A stretch of DNA of 64,000 nucleotides from Rhodoplanes sp963712435 (GTDB lineage Bacteria; Pseudomonadota; Alphaproteobacteria; Rhizobiales; Xanthobacteraceae): contig CAVQIB010000001.1 in NCBI GenBank assembly GCA_963712435.1, positions 248,001 to 312,000 on the forward strand. Direction: 5' to 3'. Below are positions 48,017-57,287 of this stretch, piece after piece. Below the pieces are notes generated by a model that had not been told where the DNA came from, ran no database searches, and saw only the letters and a program-made list of their open reading frames with translations. The translations under genes were made by a program, and so were the position numbers. The stretch's first letter is position 1; each line of letters opens with the position of its first letter.

Positions 48017-49207
48017 TTAAGCTGCTTGCAGGCGAGCGACCGGCTCCGAGGGGGCGAACTTCGTGGGCATGATCCGGAACAACAGGCAGCCGGCGAGCAG
48101 CGCGCTCAGCGCGACCGCAAGTCCGCCGAGGCCGAGAAAGAGCTCCGCGGCTGACGGCGCATAGGGCGCGACCGCGCCGTCGCCATAGGCGGACGCGACC
48201 TGCAGTCCGGGCAGCACGGGCTGCGGATAGGCTTGGCCGACGATGACGTAGAGATAGAGCGTGGCGATCGCGCCCAGCACGACGGCGGCGGCGGCGGCGA
48301 TAGGCCGTCCGCGCCAGACGGACACGAGCGCTGCGAGCGTACCGAGCAGGACTTGCCCGCCCCACAGGAGCGCCGTGTACACGCCGCCATCGAGCAGCAG
48401 GAAACGCTCGAGCGCGCGCGTCTGCGGCGTGTAGAGATTGAACACATGCATCACGGCCGCGAAATAGAATGAGACGGCGACAAACAGAGCGAGCAGCCGG
48501 CCGAGCCGCTCCAGCAGCGATTGATCGACCGCGCCGCCGCCGAGCCACGCCGCCGCGGGCAGCAGCAGCAGAAAAACGGCCAGTCCGAACGTCAGCGAGA
48601 ACGAGATGAACATCGGCGCCATGACCGCCGAGTTGAACGCCTGCCGCGCGACCAGGATTCCGAGATCGAGCCCGGTGCCGGTGGTGAGCACGAAGCGCCA
48701 CAGGAACGCGGTCCGGCTCGTCGCTCCGAAGAAGCGCGCGAAGCGCTGATCGAGCAGTGTGACGAGGTAGGCGGCCGTCGTCGCGAGGAAGCCGGTGTAG
48801 AGAAGAATGTTCCAGGCGAAGATCGAGCGCGGATTGGGATGCAGGATGGTCAGCATCAGCCGGTCAGGGCGTCCGAGATCGAGCACGAGGATGCTCAATC
48901 CGCCGGCGAGAAGCGCAATCGCCAGCATCGCCGAGAACGGCTCCAGCGTCTCGCAGGCCTTGCGCCGAAAGATCGACGCCACCATCGCGACGTTCAGCGC
49001 CCCTGACGCCGCGAGAATCAGGAAGTAAGCAATCACGTGTGGCAGGCCCCACGGAACACGGCTCGTCATTCTGGTCACATGATGGCCCTGCGTCTCGATC
49101 AGGAGAACGGCTGCGATTCCGCCCGCGAGCACGACGCCGATCCCGACGATGGCCGGCGCGAGCCGCTGGCGGGCGGCGTCAAGCTGGTCAAGGGCGATCG
49201 CCGTCAT
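48017..49207 (-). CDS. dsrP: DsrP, NrfD-type integral membrane subunit of DsrMKJOP
   Basis: A 396-residue membrane protein with about ten helices of the NrfD/PsrC family, the quinone-interacting partner of DsrO and DsrJ. Features: VPWGLPHVIAYFLILAASGA, LDLGRPDRLMLTILHPNPRS, FAWNILLYTGF and SFYFAAVMHVFNLYTPQTRA. The ATG at 49207 (MTAIALDQLDAARQ) is preferred; upstream residues in the open frame belong to the dsrO region. It follows dsrO by 16 bases. Confidence 0.9.
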   Translation of the reverse strand: MTAIALDQLDAARQRLAPAIVGIGVVLAGGIAAVLLIETQGHHVTRMTSRVPWGLPHVIAYFLILAASGALNVAMVASIFRRKACETLEPFSAMLAIALLAGGLSILVLDLGRPDRLMLTILHPNPRSIFAWNILLYTGFLATTAAYLVTLLDQRFARFFGATSRTAFLWRFVLTTGTGLDLGILVARQAFNSAVMAPMFISFSLTFGLAVFLLLLPAAAWLGGGAVDQSLLERLGRLLALFVAVSFYFAAVMHVFNLYTPQTRALERFLLLDGGVYTALLWGGQVLLGTLAALVSVWRGRPIAAAAAVVLGAIATLYLYVIVGQAYPQPVLPGLQVASAYGDGAVAPYAPSAAELFLGLGGLAVALSALLAGCLLFRIMPTKFAPSEPVARLQAA

Positions 49208-49223
49208 GTCTTCGTCTCCGCCG

Positions 49224-49956
49224 CTACAGGCCTCGGTACTGGACGCCTTGACCAAGCGCGAGGTCGGCGCGCATGCGTGTCGCCGGCGCGCGCGCGAGCG
49301 CGTCGCGGATAGGGCTTGTCGCATCGTTCAAGTCGCCGAAGATCATTGCGCCGGCGGGGCAGCCCTCGACGCAGGCGGGCACACGGCCCTCGTCGATGCG
49401 GTGGACGCACAACGTGCAGCCTTCCGCCGTGCCTTTCCCGCGCGGGCTGTGCGGCTGCTGGTCCGTTACGTCCTCGCCGAGGAAGAAGCGCGCGCCGAGC
49501 GGGCAGGCCATCACGCAATAGCGGCAGCCGATGCAGAGGTGGCGATCGACAAGCACGACGCCGTCGGCCCGGCGGAAGGTCGCGCTGGTCGGGCACACAT
49601 CGGCGCAGGGCGGGCTCGCGCAGTGCTGGCACATCAGCGGCAGACGGACGCTGCGTCCGGTCTCCGGGTCCGCCGCGGCGAGAATGCGAAATCCACTGTG
49701 GTTCGGCGCCGGGCTTGTCTTGCACCTGCCAGCCATGCTCGGCGCTGCAGGCCTCGACGCAGCGCGTGCAACCGTCGGCGCAGCGCGATGTGTCGATCAG
49801 GAGTCCCCAGCGCTGCGCGGCGTCCGCCGCGACGCCGGGAGCGCGCGCGACGGCGGGCGGCGCAAGAAGGAACAGGCCGGGGCTCACCGCCAAGGCGGCG
49901 GCTGCAAGCGCCAATCGGAGCGCCTCTCTCCGGCCTGTATCTGGGGCCGCGCTCAT
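49224..49956 (-). CDS. dsrO: DsrO, periplasmic iron-sulfur subunit (one frame break)
   Basis: A ferredoxin-like protein with four 4Fe-4S sites that links DsrJ to the membrane protein DsrP. The N-terminus has a twin-arginine type signal (GRREALRLALAAAALAVSPG). Cluster motifs are CADGCTRCVEAC, CQHCASPPCADVCP, CIGCRYCVMACPLGARFF and CTLCVHRIDEGRVPACVEGCP. A frame break lies near 49690 between KPGAEPQWI and ADPETGRSVRLPLMC. The ATG overlaps the dsrJ stop by four bases. Confidence 0.9.
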
Positions 49957-50387
49957 CGCGCGGCCTCGCTGGCCAAAGCAATCGCCGGGCGCGATTGATG
50001 GCAGGAAAAGCAATCGATGCGGACCGCAACCTGGTCGTGGCACGAGCGGCAGAAGTGCTGTGGGTCGGCGGCGGAGACGACGCGACCCGACGCATCGCTC
50101 GTCGCGTGGCAGCCGACGCACTGTTCGATGCGCGCCCGCCGATCGCGTGCGCCTTCACGCACCGCGGCGCGGCGCTCGTGGCGGAGCAGGTCCATGTGGA
50201 CGCGCCGCATCTGCGACACGGGCAGAAGACACTGCCCCTGCGCCGCCGCGACCGCCGCGCCGGGCGACGCGGGCGCTTCGTTGACGGCTCGCAACAGCAA
50301 GACGACCGCGACAAGCGCGGCGAAGCCAAGGGCGAGCGGCGCCGCGTAGCGCCGCAATGAACCCCTGCCTGTCGGCGCGCCCGTCAT
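49953..50387 (-). CDS. dsrJ: DsrJ, triheme cytochrome c
   Basis: A 144-residue periplasmic cytochrome held by an N-terminal helix (AAPLALGFAALVAVVLLLR). Three heme-attachment motifs are present: CVGCH (90-94), CRSCH (113-117) and CFSCH (126-130). A further Cys at 53 (GQCLLP) and His at 64 are candidates for the unusual His/Cys heme ligation known from Allochromatium DsrJ. The start at 50387 (MTGAPTGRGSLRR) overlaps the dsrL stop by four bases. Confidence 0.92.
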   Translation of the reverse strand: MTGAPTGRGSLRRYAAPLALGFAALVAVVLLLRAVNEAPASPGAAVAAAQGQCLLPVSQMRRVHMDLLRHERRAAVREGARDRRARIEQCVGCHATSDASGRVVSAADPQHFCRSCHDQVAVRIDCFSCHQSRPAIALASEAAR

Positions 50388-52330
50388 TCGCCGAGCCCCA
50401 TCTGGATGTAGCCGGTCGGACAAACGTCATGGCAGACGTGACAGCCGATGCATTTCGTGTAGTCGGTCGTGACGTAGCGCCCGGGCCCGCGTTCGGCATT
50501 GGGGAGGCGCTCCACCGCCTGGCGCGGGCAGAAGATCAGGCAGTTGTCGCACTCGAAGCACAGGCCGCAGCTCATGCAGCGCGTCGCTTCGGCGGCGGCT
50601 TCGTCGTCGGTCAGCGCGTAGAGGCGCTCGCTGAAGTCGCCCAGCACGGCTTCGCCCGTGACCTCCCGCTGCCGTCTTTGCGCGCGCGGCGCGTAGGCGA
50701 ACTGGCCGAGAAACAGGTCCTCGTGGGTGACGATCTCCTGCGCCGAGCGGTCCTCGTAGTTATGGATCGCGAAACTGCTGTTCGCCGTTCCGCGCACCGG
50801 CTCGTGGATCGGGGAGGGCGCCCGCCCCAGTTCGCCGAGCCGTTCGAAGAGATCGAACCGCACGGCGTCCACGCGCGGCCGCCGGGCGGGTTCTTCGCCG
50901 CGCAGATGGGCGTCGATGCTCTCGGCCGCGATGCGCCCGTGGCCGATCGCGGACGTGAGGAGATGCGGGCGAACCACGTCGCCGCCGACGAACTGGCCCT
51001 TGCGCCCGGGCACGCATTGCCGCGGGTCGGCGGCGATGAAGCCGTTCCCATTGTCCAGTTCGGCAAGGTCGCCGAGGTCGCCTTTCTGCCCGATCGCGAC
51101 CACCATCAACTGGCAGGGCAGTTCGAACTCCGTCCCCTCGATCGGGATCGGCTGCATGCCATTCATCGTGCAGCGGCACATTCTGAGCGCGCGAATGCGG
51201 CCTTCGGAGTCCTTCAATCCCTCGATCGGCATGACGCCGTCCTGAATGGCGACGCCCTCGCGCACCGCCTCCTGGATTTCGCGCTCGGACGCCATCATGC
51301 GGTCGATCGGAAACAAAGAGGTGAGGACCACGTCGGCGCCCTTGCGGCGCGCGGTCGTCGCGACGTCATGCGCGATCTGGCCGAACGCGGCGGGTCCCGG
51401 GCGGTCCTTCTCGTAGACCTGCGTGATGTGGCCGAGCCGGCGCGCGACGGTCGCGACGTCGAGCGACGTGTCGCCGCCGCCCACCACGACGACCTGTCCG
51501 GTGACCGACTGCAGCCGCCCTTCGTTGAACGCGCGCAGGAACGCGACGCCGGTGATGCAGTTCGGCGCATCGACGCCGGGGATCGGCAGGCCGCGCCCTT
51601 GCTGCGCGCCAAGCCCCCAGAACACCGCGTCGAACTCGCGCGCAAGCTCCCCGGCGGTGATGTGCCGGCCCACTTTCGTCTTGAGCTGAACCGTCACGCC
51701 CATGTCGAGGATACGGCCGATCTCGCCGTCCAGCACCGCGCGCGGGGTGCGAAATCCCGGGATGCCGAAACGCGCCATGCCGCCGAGCGCGTCATGGTCG
51801 TCGAAAATCGTGACGGCGTGTCCGCGCCGGCGCAGATGATAGGCGACCGAGAGCCCGGCCGGCCCGCCGCCGACGACCGCGACGCGCTTGCCGCTCTCGC
51901 TTGCGGGCTTCGGAAAGCCGAGGCCGTGCGCGAGCGCCCAGTCCCCGACGAAATGCTCGATCGCATTGATGCCGACATGCCCATCGACCTCGTTGCGATT
52001 GCACGCGTCCTCGCAGGGCGCAGGACACACGCGCCCCATCACGGCGGGAAACGGGTTCGCTGCGGTCATGCGGCGGAAGGCGTATTCCTGCCAGCTCACG
52101 CCGTGCGGCGGCTTGTCGAGGCCGCGCGCGATCGACAGCCAGCCGCGAATGTCATGACCGGACGGGCACGCGCCCTGGCACGGCGAACTCTTGTGCACAT
52201 AGGTCGGACACTTGTGCGACCAGCCCGCATTGAAGATCGCGTCCTGCCAGGAGCCGTAGCTTCGGTCGCCTTCGCGAAAGCGCCGGAACGTCAGGCCCCG
52301 CTGCGCGAGCGTCGCGATGTCGGGCGTCAT
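50384..52330 (-). CDS. dsrL: DsrL, iron-sulfur flavoprotein oxidoreductase of sulfur oxidation
   Basis: A 648-residue protein related to the glutamate synthase small subunit. In oxidative Dsr systems it passes electrons from DsrAB to NAD(P). N-terminal Cys pattern CPTYVHKSSPCQGACPSGHD and CPAPCEDACNRNEVDG; FAD site VAVVGGGPAGLSVAYHLRRR; pyridine-nucleotide site VVVVGGGDTSLDVATVARRL; C-terminal ferredoxin domain CMSCGLCFECDNC and CIGCHVCHDVCPTGYIQMG. The reading frame is complete. It marks this dsr set as the sulfur-oxidising type. Confidence 0.93.
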   Translation of the reverse strand: MTPDIATLAQRGLTFRRFREGDRSYGSWQDAIFNAGWSHKCPTYVHKSSPCQGACPSGHDIRGWLSIARGLDKPPHGVSWQEYAFRRMTAANPFPAVMGRVCPAPCEDACNRNEVDGHVGINAIEHFVGDWALAHGLGFPKPASESGKRVAVVGGGPAGLSVAYHLRRRGHAVTIFDDHDALGGMARFGIPGFRTPRAVLDGEIGRILDMGVTVQLKTKVGRHITAGELAREFDAVFWGLGAQQGRGLPIPGVDAPNCITGVAFLRAFNEGRLQSVTGQVVVVGGGDTSLDVATVARRLGHITQVYEKDRPGPAAFGQIAHDVATTARRKGADVVLTSLFPIDRMMASEREIQEAVREGVAIQDGVMPIEGLKDSEGRIRALRMCRCTMNGMQPIPIEGTEFELPCQLMVVAIGQKGDLGDLAELDNGNGFIAADPRQCVPGRKGQFVGGDVVRPHLLTSAIGHGRIAAESIDAHLRGEEPARRPRVDAVRFDLFERLGELGRAPSPIHEPVRGTANSSFAIHNYEDRSAQEIVTHEDLFLGQFAYAPRAQRRQREVTGEAVLGDFSERLYALTDDEAAAEATRCMSCGLCFECDNCLIFCPRQAVERLPNAERGPGRYVTTDYTKCIGCHVCHDVCPTGYIQMGLGE

Positions 52331-52360
52331 TCTCGAGGCCTCCTCCGGCGTGTGCGCCGG

Positions 52361-53861
52361 CTAAGCGTTCGTTCCGAGCCTGATCGCCCGGCTGACGAGC
52401 TGATGAAGCGATACGATCATGTCCATCGGGTACCCGTAATAGGGGAGCACCTTGGTGAACTGGCTTTTGCAGATGGCGCACATGGCGACCATGTGCGTGA
52501 CTCCATGATCGTCGACGACCTGCTTGAGCGCGTCCACGCGCGGCTTGCAGCCCTTGACGCGCAGTTCGAGCAGCTCGTCCGTCAACAGGCCGCCGCCGCC
52601 GCCGCAACAGAACGTCTTGTCGCCGATCGTATCGGGATGCATGTCGAAGAAGGCCGGGACGCAGGACCTGATGATGTCGCGGGGAATGGTGAACTGGTCG
52701 CCCGGCGTGTCGCCAAGGCGCGACCCGCGCGCGACATTGCACGAGTTCGTGCAAGGTCACGGTCATTCCCTCATTGGCGTCCTTGTCGACGCGAACGCCG
52801 CCGCTCTTGATCAGGCCGTGCGTGACGGCGGCGATGTTCTGCGGCGTGGGATAGCGCGGATCGAGAAAGTCCCAAGGTCCGGCCAGCGTATTGAGAAAGG
52901 AGTAGGCGACGCGCCAGGCGTGTCCGCATTCGCCGAACACGATGCGCTTGACGCCGAGATCGATCGCCGCTTTGCGGATCCGGTTGGCGATCTTGTGCAT
53001 CTGCTCGTAGGAGCCGACGAACAGCGCGAAGTTCGCCGCTTCGGACGCATAGGAGCTGAGCGTCCAGCTTATGCCCGCCTGATGAAACACCTTGGCGTAA
53101 CCGATCAGGCCGTCGACATGCGGCTCGGCGAAGAAATCGGCGGAGGGCGTCACGAGGAGTACGTCCGCGCCCTGCGCGTCGAGCGGAAACTTCACGTCGA
53201 AGCCGGTCTCGTCCCGGACGTCCTCCTCCAGACCTTCGAGCGTGTTGGCGAGCGCGGGCGGCGGCAGGCCGAGATTGTTGCCGACCGTGTGGACCTTGTT
53301 GATGATCTCGTTCGAGTATTTCTGCCCCAGGCCGATCGTGTCCATGATCTCGCGCGCGGCCATGGAAATCTCGGCGGTGTCGATGCCGTAAGGGCAGAAG
53401 ACGGAGCAGCGCCGGCACTGCGAGCACTGGTGGAAATAGCGGAACCACTCTTCCAGCGCCTCCGCGTCGAGCGCGCGCGCCCCGACGAAGCTTCCGAGCA
53501 GCGCGCCCGCGGGCGTGAAATAACGCCGGTAGATGCTGCGCAGAAGGTCCTGCCGCGCGACCGGCATGTTTTTCGGATCGCCGGTGCCGAGGAAGAAATG
53601 ACACTTGTCGGCGCAGGCGCCGCACTTCACGCAGATGTCGAGAAAAACCCGCAGCGACCGGGAGCGGTCGAGCAACTCGCCCATCTTTGCAATTGCGCGT
53701 TCCCGCCAGTCCTCGACCAGCGCGCCAGGAAAGCCGAGCGGCTCGTTGTGGGCGGGCTGCGCGACGAACGGACGGCAATGGCGCATCGCGTCCGGCGACA
53801 AAGGCGGCGGCGCATCGAGGCCGGTCTCGGTCGTCAGCACTGGCGTGGCGAAGGCGTCCAT
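52361..53861 (-). CDS. dsrK: DsrK, HdrD-like cytoplasmic subunit (one frame break)
   Basis: The catalytic HdrD-like protein of DsrMKJOP, thought to handle the DsrC trisulfide. Ferredoxin motifs CVKCGACADKCHFFLG and CSQCRRCSVFCPYGIDTAEI are followed by the Cys-rich domain (GECGHAWR and FCCGGGGGLLTDELLE, a noncubane-cluster type CCG motif). The frame breaks near 52740: VTLHELVQC runs out while the conserved HDSCNVARGSRLGDTP continues one frame over. The start MDAFATPVLTTETG is at 53861, 17 bases after dsrM. Confidence 0.9.
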
Positions 53862-53878
53862 ACCGTTTCCTTCGACCG

Positions 53879-54616
53879 TCAGGATCGGCGCTGGTCGAGC
53901 GGGCGCGCCCAGGCGGCGACATGCCGGCGGGTGCGCGCGTCGTCGCACTGATTGCGCGTCGGGCTGAAAAATATCCCCGCGAGATGCAGGAGCTTCGAGT
54001 AGGGCATGACGGCCATCAGAGCGGCCGCCAGCAGCAGGTGGACGATGAGCGCGGGGTCCGCCGGCAGGGGCTGCGGGTCGAACCGCCAAAGACCCGCGAG
54101 CCACTGCTTCAGGCCCATAATGTCGGTCGGGATGAAGAACGTCATCACGAGGCCCGACGCGCCGATCGCGAGGAGGAGCAGCAGAACGGCGAGATCGCTC
54201 GGTCGCGTGACATAGCGCACGCGCGGATCGAACATGCGACGGGCGAGAAGGCCGAGCAGGCCTGCCGTCATGACGAGCGCGCCGATTTCTCCGAGCGGCT
54301 GGACCAGCACGACGGGCAGCGGCGGCGGAGTGACGAAGTAGCGCAGATGCCGCAGCAGCACGAGCAGCAGGCCGACGTGAAACAGCATCGAGACGAGCCA
54401 GAGAAACTTGTCGGCTCTGAACAGGCTCTCGAACAGCGCAACCTCGCGTCCGACGCGGAAGGCGGCGCCCGCGCGCGTGTTCGGCGCCGGGGCGGTGAAG
54501 ATGCGCAGCGGCGCCGGCGTGGTCGCGTAGACCCAGACGCGCCACGCCATTCCCATCGTGAGGATGACGAATGAACCGACCAGGAGAACCGACACGGCCA
54601 GGTTCAGGATCGGCAT
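53879..54616 (-). CDS. dsrM: DsrM, NarI-like membrane cytochrome b subunit
   Basis: A 245-residue integral membrane protein with about six helices, related to the nitrate reductase gamma subunit; it binds heme b and exchanges electrons with quinone and DsrK. Visible: the helix LNLAVSVLLVGSFVILTMGM, FLWLVSMLFHVGLLLVLLRH with a likely heme His, LLLLLAIGASGLVMTFFIP and LIVHLLLAAALMAVMPYSKL. The last 30 residues are polar and probably cytoplasmic. It lies between dsrC and dsrK. Confidence 0.9.
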   Translation of the reverse strand: MPILNLAVSVLLVGSFVILTMGMAWRVWVYATTPAPLRIFTAPAPNTRAGAAFRVGREVALFESLFRADKFLWLVSMLFHVGLLLVLLRHLRYFVTPPPLPVVLVQPLGEIGALVMTAGLLGLLARRMFDPRVRYVTRPSDLAVLLLLLAIGASGLVMTFFIPTDIMGLKQWLAGLWRFDPQPLPADPALIVHLLLAAALMAVMPYSKLLHLAGIFFSPTRNQCDDARTRRHVAAWARPLDQRRS

Positions 54617-54697
54617 GGCGACGCTTCCTCGATCAGTCTGACGATGGGCGATGGCGGAGCGGCCGGGCGGACCGGGAGCGCTCCGCCATGTTGGTCT

Positions 54698-55030
54698 TCA
54701 CACGCAGCCCGTGGGCTTTGGGAGGCCCGCGATCTTGCAGGCCTGCTTGGCCGGGCCGTAGGGAAACAGCTCGTAGAGATACTTGTTGCTGCCCTTCCCG
54801 TCGCCGAGGCGCTTGCCGACCTGCTTGGTCAGCACGCGGATCGCCGGTGCGATCTGGTATTCACGGTAATAGTCGCGCAGGATGCCGATCACCTGCCAAT
54901 GCTCGTCCGTCATTGCGAGGTTCTCCGCTTCGGCGATGTGCTCGGCGAGCGGTTCGCTCCATTGGGCGATATCGACGAGATAGCCTTCCTCATCGTGTTC
55001 GATAACTTTGCCGTCGAGCTGATAAGACAT
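54698..55030 (-). CDS. dsrC: DsrC, sulfur-carrier protein
   Basis: A 110-residue protein that presents the substrate sulfur to DsrAB as a persulfide or trisulfide on its C-terminal arm. Both functional Cys are present in AKQACKIAGLPKPTGCV: the penultimate Cys and the one eleven residues before. The core EEGYLVDIAQWSEPLAEHIA and IGILRDYYREYQIAPAIRVL is typical. ATG at 55030 (MSYQLDGKVIEHDEEG) with a GAGGAAA site is the start. Confidence 0.95.
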   Translation of the reverse strand: MSYQLDGKVIEHDEEGYLVDIAQWSEPLAEHIAEAENLAMTDEHWQVIGILRDYYREYQIAPAIRVLTKQVGKRLGDGKGSNKYLYELFPYGPAKQACKIAGLPKPTGCV

Positions 55031-55056
55031 GGTTTCCTCCTCGTTCGCCTGTTCGC

Positions 55057-55359
55057 TTACAGCCAGGACTGCACGCACCGCTTCTCGACTGTGAGATCGA
55101 CGAAGCCGTCGTAATCGATCGTCTGGACGCCATCGATGACGGCGTCCGCGCCGAGCCCGCGCGCGGCGAGGTCTGGCGCGAGCACGTAGATGTCGAACGC
55201 GTTCGTCGCCTTGCTGATCTCGTCGGCGACGCCGGTCCCGCTGAGCGCGGCATAGACGGCGTCCTCGTAAAGCAGGATGGCGGAACCAGGCGCAGCGCGC
55301 CGGAAGCAGGCTTCCAGCGTCCGGCGCTCGAACGGCGACTTGTTGACCAGATGCAGCAT
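55057..55359 (-). CDS. dsrH: DsrH (TusB-like) sulfur-relay subunit
   Basis: A 100-residue subunit of the DsrE2F2H2 hexamer, which moves sulfur to DsrC. It begins MLHLVNKSPFERRTLEACFR, with the conserved Cys at position 18, followed by AAPGSAILLYEDAVYAALSG and ends VEKRCVQSWL, the usual TusB/DsrH ending. It lies 10 bases after dsrF. Confidence 0.93.
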   Translation of the reverse strand: MLHLVNKSPFERRTLEACFRRAAPGSAILLYEDAVYAALSGTGVADEISKATNAFDIYVLAPDLAARGLGADAVIDGVQTIDYDGFVDLTVEKRCVQSWL

Positions 55360-55369
55360 GACCGCCTCG

Positions 55370-55762
55370 CTATGCGCTCAGCACCACGTCCATGGAGTCC
55401 ATCAGCGCAATCATGTCCTTGCGATCCACGACCGCGACCGGAATGACGAGGTCGTCGGGCGTGAGCCCGCGCTCCTCCATCGATTCCCTCTCGAGGAAAA
55501 TCTTCTCGACGCCGTAGTCTTCGAGCGCGCGATAGGTTTTGGAGAAGTCCTTCATCTCCAGCCGCTCGGGCGCCTGATCCTTCCGGAGCTGAAACACTCC
55601 GTCGTCGAGAAACACGACATGGACGTCCTGTTCGAACATGGCCGAGATCAGGATCATTTCGAGCACTTCGAGCGCGTAGACGGTGCCGTGCGGGGCCTTG
55701 CGGTTGACGATGAGGAACCGTTTCGTCACCGGCGCGTCGGATGGTTCGGGAGCGTCGTTCAT
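55370..55762 (-). CDS. dsrF: DsrF (TusC-like) sulfur-relay subunit
   Basis: A 130-residue subunit of the DsrEFH complex. The fold is seen in KRFLIVNRKAPHGTVYALEV, LISAMFEQDVHVVFLDDGVF and YGVEKIFLERESMEERGLTP, ending MIALMDSMDVVLSA. The ATG at 55762 follows the dsrE stop by ten bases. An extra charged N-terminus (MNDAPEPSDAPVT) precedes the core. Confidence 0.92.
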   Translation of the reverse strand: MNDAPEPSDAPVTKRFLIVNRKAPHGTVYALEVLEMILISAMFEQDVHVVFLDDGVFQLRKDQAPERLEMKDFSKTYRALEDYGVEKIFLERESMEERGLTPDDLVIPVAVVDRKDMIALMDSMDVVLSA

Positions 55763-55772
55763 GCGTGCGCCC

Positions 55773-56132
55773 TCAATCGCCGAAGACGACGGTGCGGTTG
55801 GCGTCGATCGAGGCCTCCACCAACTGCCCGAGGCCGCTGATGCGGAAGCCGGGCGCCAGCACATCCTCGACGATGCCGCGACGCAGTCCGGCGGCGACGC
55901 AGACGGTGAGATCGATATTGTTGGCCTGCGCGAGTTGCGACCACCGCTTGACGACGTTGCGGTCGTCCGACTGCGGCGTGGAGTGCTTGTTTCCGTTCAG
56001 CACGCCGTCGTAATAGAAGAACACCCGCAGCACCTCGTGCCCCTTCGCGAGGGCGTGCTTGACGAAGTGGTAGGCGGAGTCCGACGCTTGGTGATTGAAC
56101 GGGCCTTCATTCACGACGATTGCGTATTTCAT
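55773..56132 (-). CDS. dsrE: DsrE (TusD-like) active sulfur-relay subunit
   Basis: A 119-residue protein that carries the transferred sulfane sulfur on its conserved Cys (LTVCVAAGLRRGIVED, Cys78). The start MKYAIVVNEGPFNHQASDSA and GHEVLRVFFYYDGVLNGNKH are typical. It receives sulfur from TusA, encoded in the same operon, and hands it to DsrC. It lies between dsrB and dsrF. Confidence 0.94.
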   Translation of the reverse strand: MKYAIVVNEGPFNHQASDSAYHFVKHALAKGHEVLRVFFYYDGVLNGNKHSTPQSDDRNVVKRWSQLAQANNIDLTVCVAAGLRRGIVEDVLAPGFRISGLGQLVEASIDANRTVVFGD

Positions 56133-56166
56133 CGGCCGATCGATCCTCGTTGGGCGGCGCGTTGCA

Positions 56167-57237
56167 TCAGAAGCGGACTTGCGCCGACGCGTTCAGGCTG
56201 CCGCGCGAGCCGCGCCAGTCGTCGACGTGGTATTTCGTGAAGGGCAGCCCGGTCAGTTCGAAGAATCGCGCCCAGCCGATGCGGCCGATCCATTCGCCGA
56301 TGCGCTCGAACGGCCGCGCATTCTCCTTGTAGGCGTACAGAATCTTCAGGACGGTCTCGGTCACCTCCGGCCAGCGCGGCGGGTTGTTCGGCAATCCGGC
56401 GGCGACCAGCTTGTGGAAGGTCGGCTTCGAGCGCGTCGAGGAATGCTTGCCGCCCACCCAGATCGCGAGCTTGCTGTGCTCCGGATCGTTGATCTTCATC
56501 GGCGGGCAGGGCGGAAAGCACGCCCCGCAGCACACGCACTTCTTCTCGTCAATCTCGAGACTGGGCTTGCCGTTGACCATCGCGGGCCGGATCGCCGCGG
56601 TCGGGCAGCGCGCGACCACCGTCGGCCGCTCGCACATTTTCGCGACCAGGTCGTGATTGATGATCGGCGGCTTGGTGTGCTGAACATTGATCGCGATGTC
56701 GCCCTGTCCGCCGCAATTGATCTGGCAGCAGGAGGTCGTGATCTTGACCTGGTTCGGCATCTCGTTGTGGGTGAATTCGTGATGGAGCGCGTCCATCAGC
56801 GACTTCACCACGCCCGAGGCGTCGGTCGCCGGGATGTCGCAATGCAGCCAGCCCTGCGTGTGCGAAATCATCGTCACCGAGTTCCCGGTGCCGCCGACCG
56901 GAAAACCTTCGGCCTGGAGCTTGTCGATCAGCGGCGCGACTTTGGCGGCCGAGCCGACCATGAACTCGACATTGGAGCGGGTGGTGAAGCGCAGGAAGCC
57001 GTCGGCATAGGCGTCGCCGATGTCGCACAGCTTGCGCACGGTGTAGACGTCCATCTGCCGCTGGGTGCCGGCGCGAACCGTCCAGATTTCCTCGCCGCTG
57101 TCCGCGACGTGACGAAGCACGCCCGGCCGCGGCCGCTCATGCCACTTCCACCTGCCGTAGTTCCGCTTCATCAGCGGATGCAGGTAGGGCATCGGGTCCG
57201 GGACGCCGCTTTCGATCGGTTGACGCTGCGCTGCCAA
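56167..57237 (-). CDS. dsrB: DsrB, dissimilatory sulfite reductase beta subunit
   Basis: The beta subunit (356 residues) of the DsrAB sulfite reductase, here in the oxidative direction. Key parts: YADGFLRFTTRSNVEFMVGS, GWLHCDIPATDASGVVKSLM, the cluster motif TTSCCQINCGGQGDIAINVQ, and a ferredoxin domain with RCPTAAI and KKCVCCGACFPPCPPMKIND. The N-terminal IESGVPDPMPYLHPLMKRNY matches other DsrB. I choose a TTG start at 57235-57237, five bases after a GGGAGG site; the next ATG (MPYLHP) would cut off conserved residues. Confidence 0.94.
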   Translation of the reverse strand: MAAQRQPIESGVPDPMPYLHPLMKRNYGRWKWHERPRPGVLRHVADSGEEIWTVRAGTQRQMDVYTVRKLCDIGDAYADGFLRFTTRSNVEFMVGSAAKVAPLIDKLQAEGFPVGGTGNSVTMISHTQGWLHCDIPATDASGVVKSLMDALHHEFTHNEMPNQVKITTSCCQINCGGQGDIAINVQHTKPPIINHDLVAKMCERPTVVARCPTAAIRPAMVNGKPSLEIDEKKCVCCGACFPPCPPMKINDPEHSKLAIWVGGKHSSTRSKPTFHKLVAAGLPNNPPRWPEVTETVLKILYAYKENARPFERIGEWIGRIGWARFFELTGLPFTKYHVDDWRGSRGSLNASAQVRF

Positions 57238-57287
57238 GCCATCCTCCCGTCGCTCCGGCCGTCCGGAGCCGTTCGCTCGATCGGCGC

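Noticed and set aside
50357..52810. An 817-codon open frame on the plus strand opposite dsrL and the end of dsrK
   Set aside because: It mirrors intact, clearly recognised minus-strand genes, its product is Arg/His/Asp-rich without any motif, and such long antisense frames are normal at this GC content.
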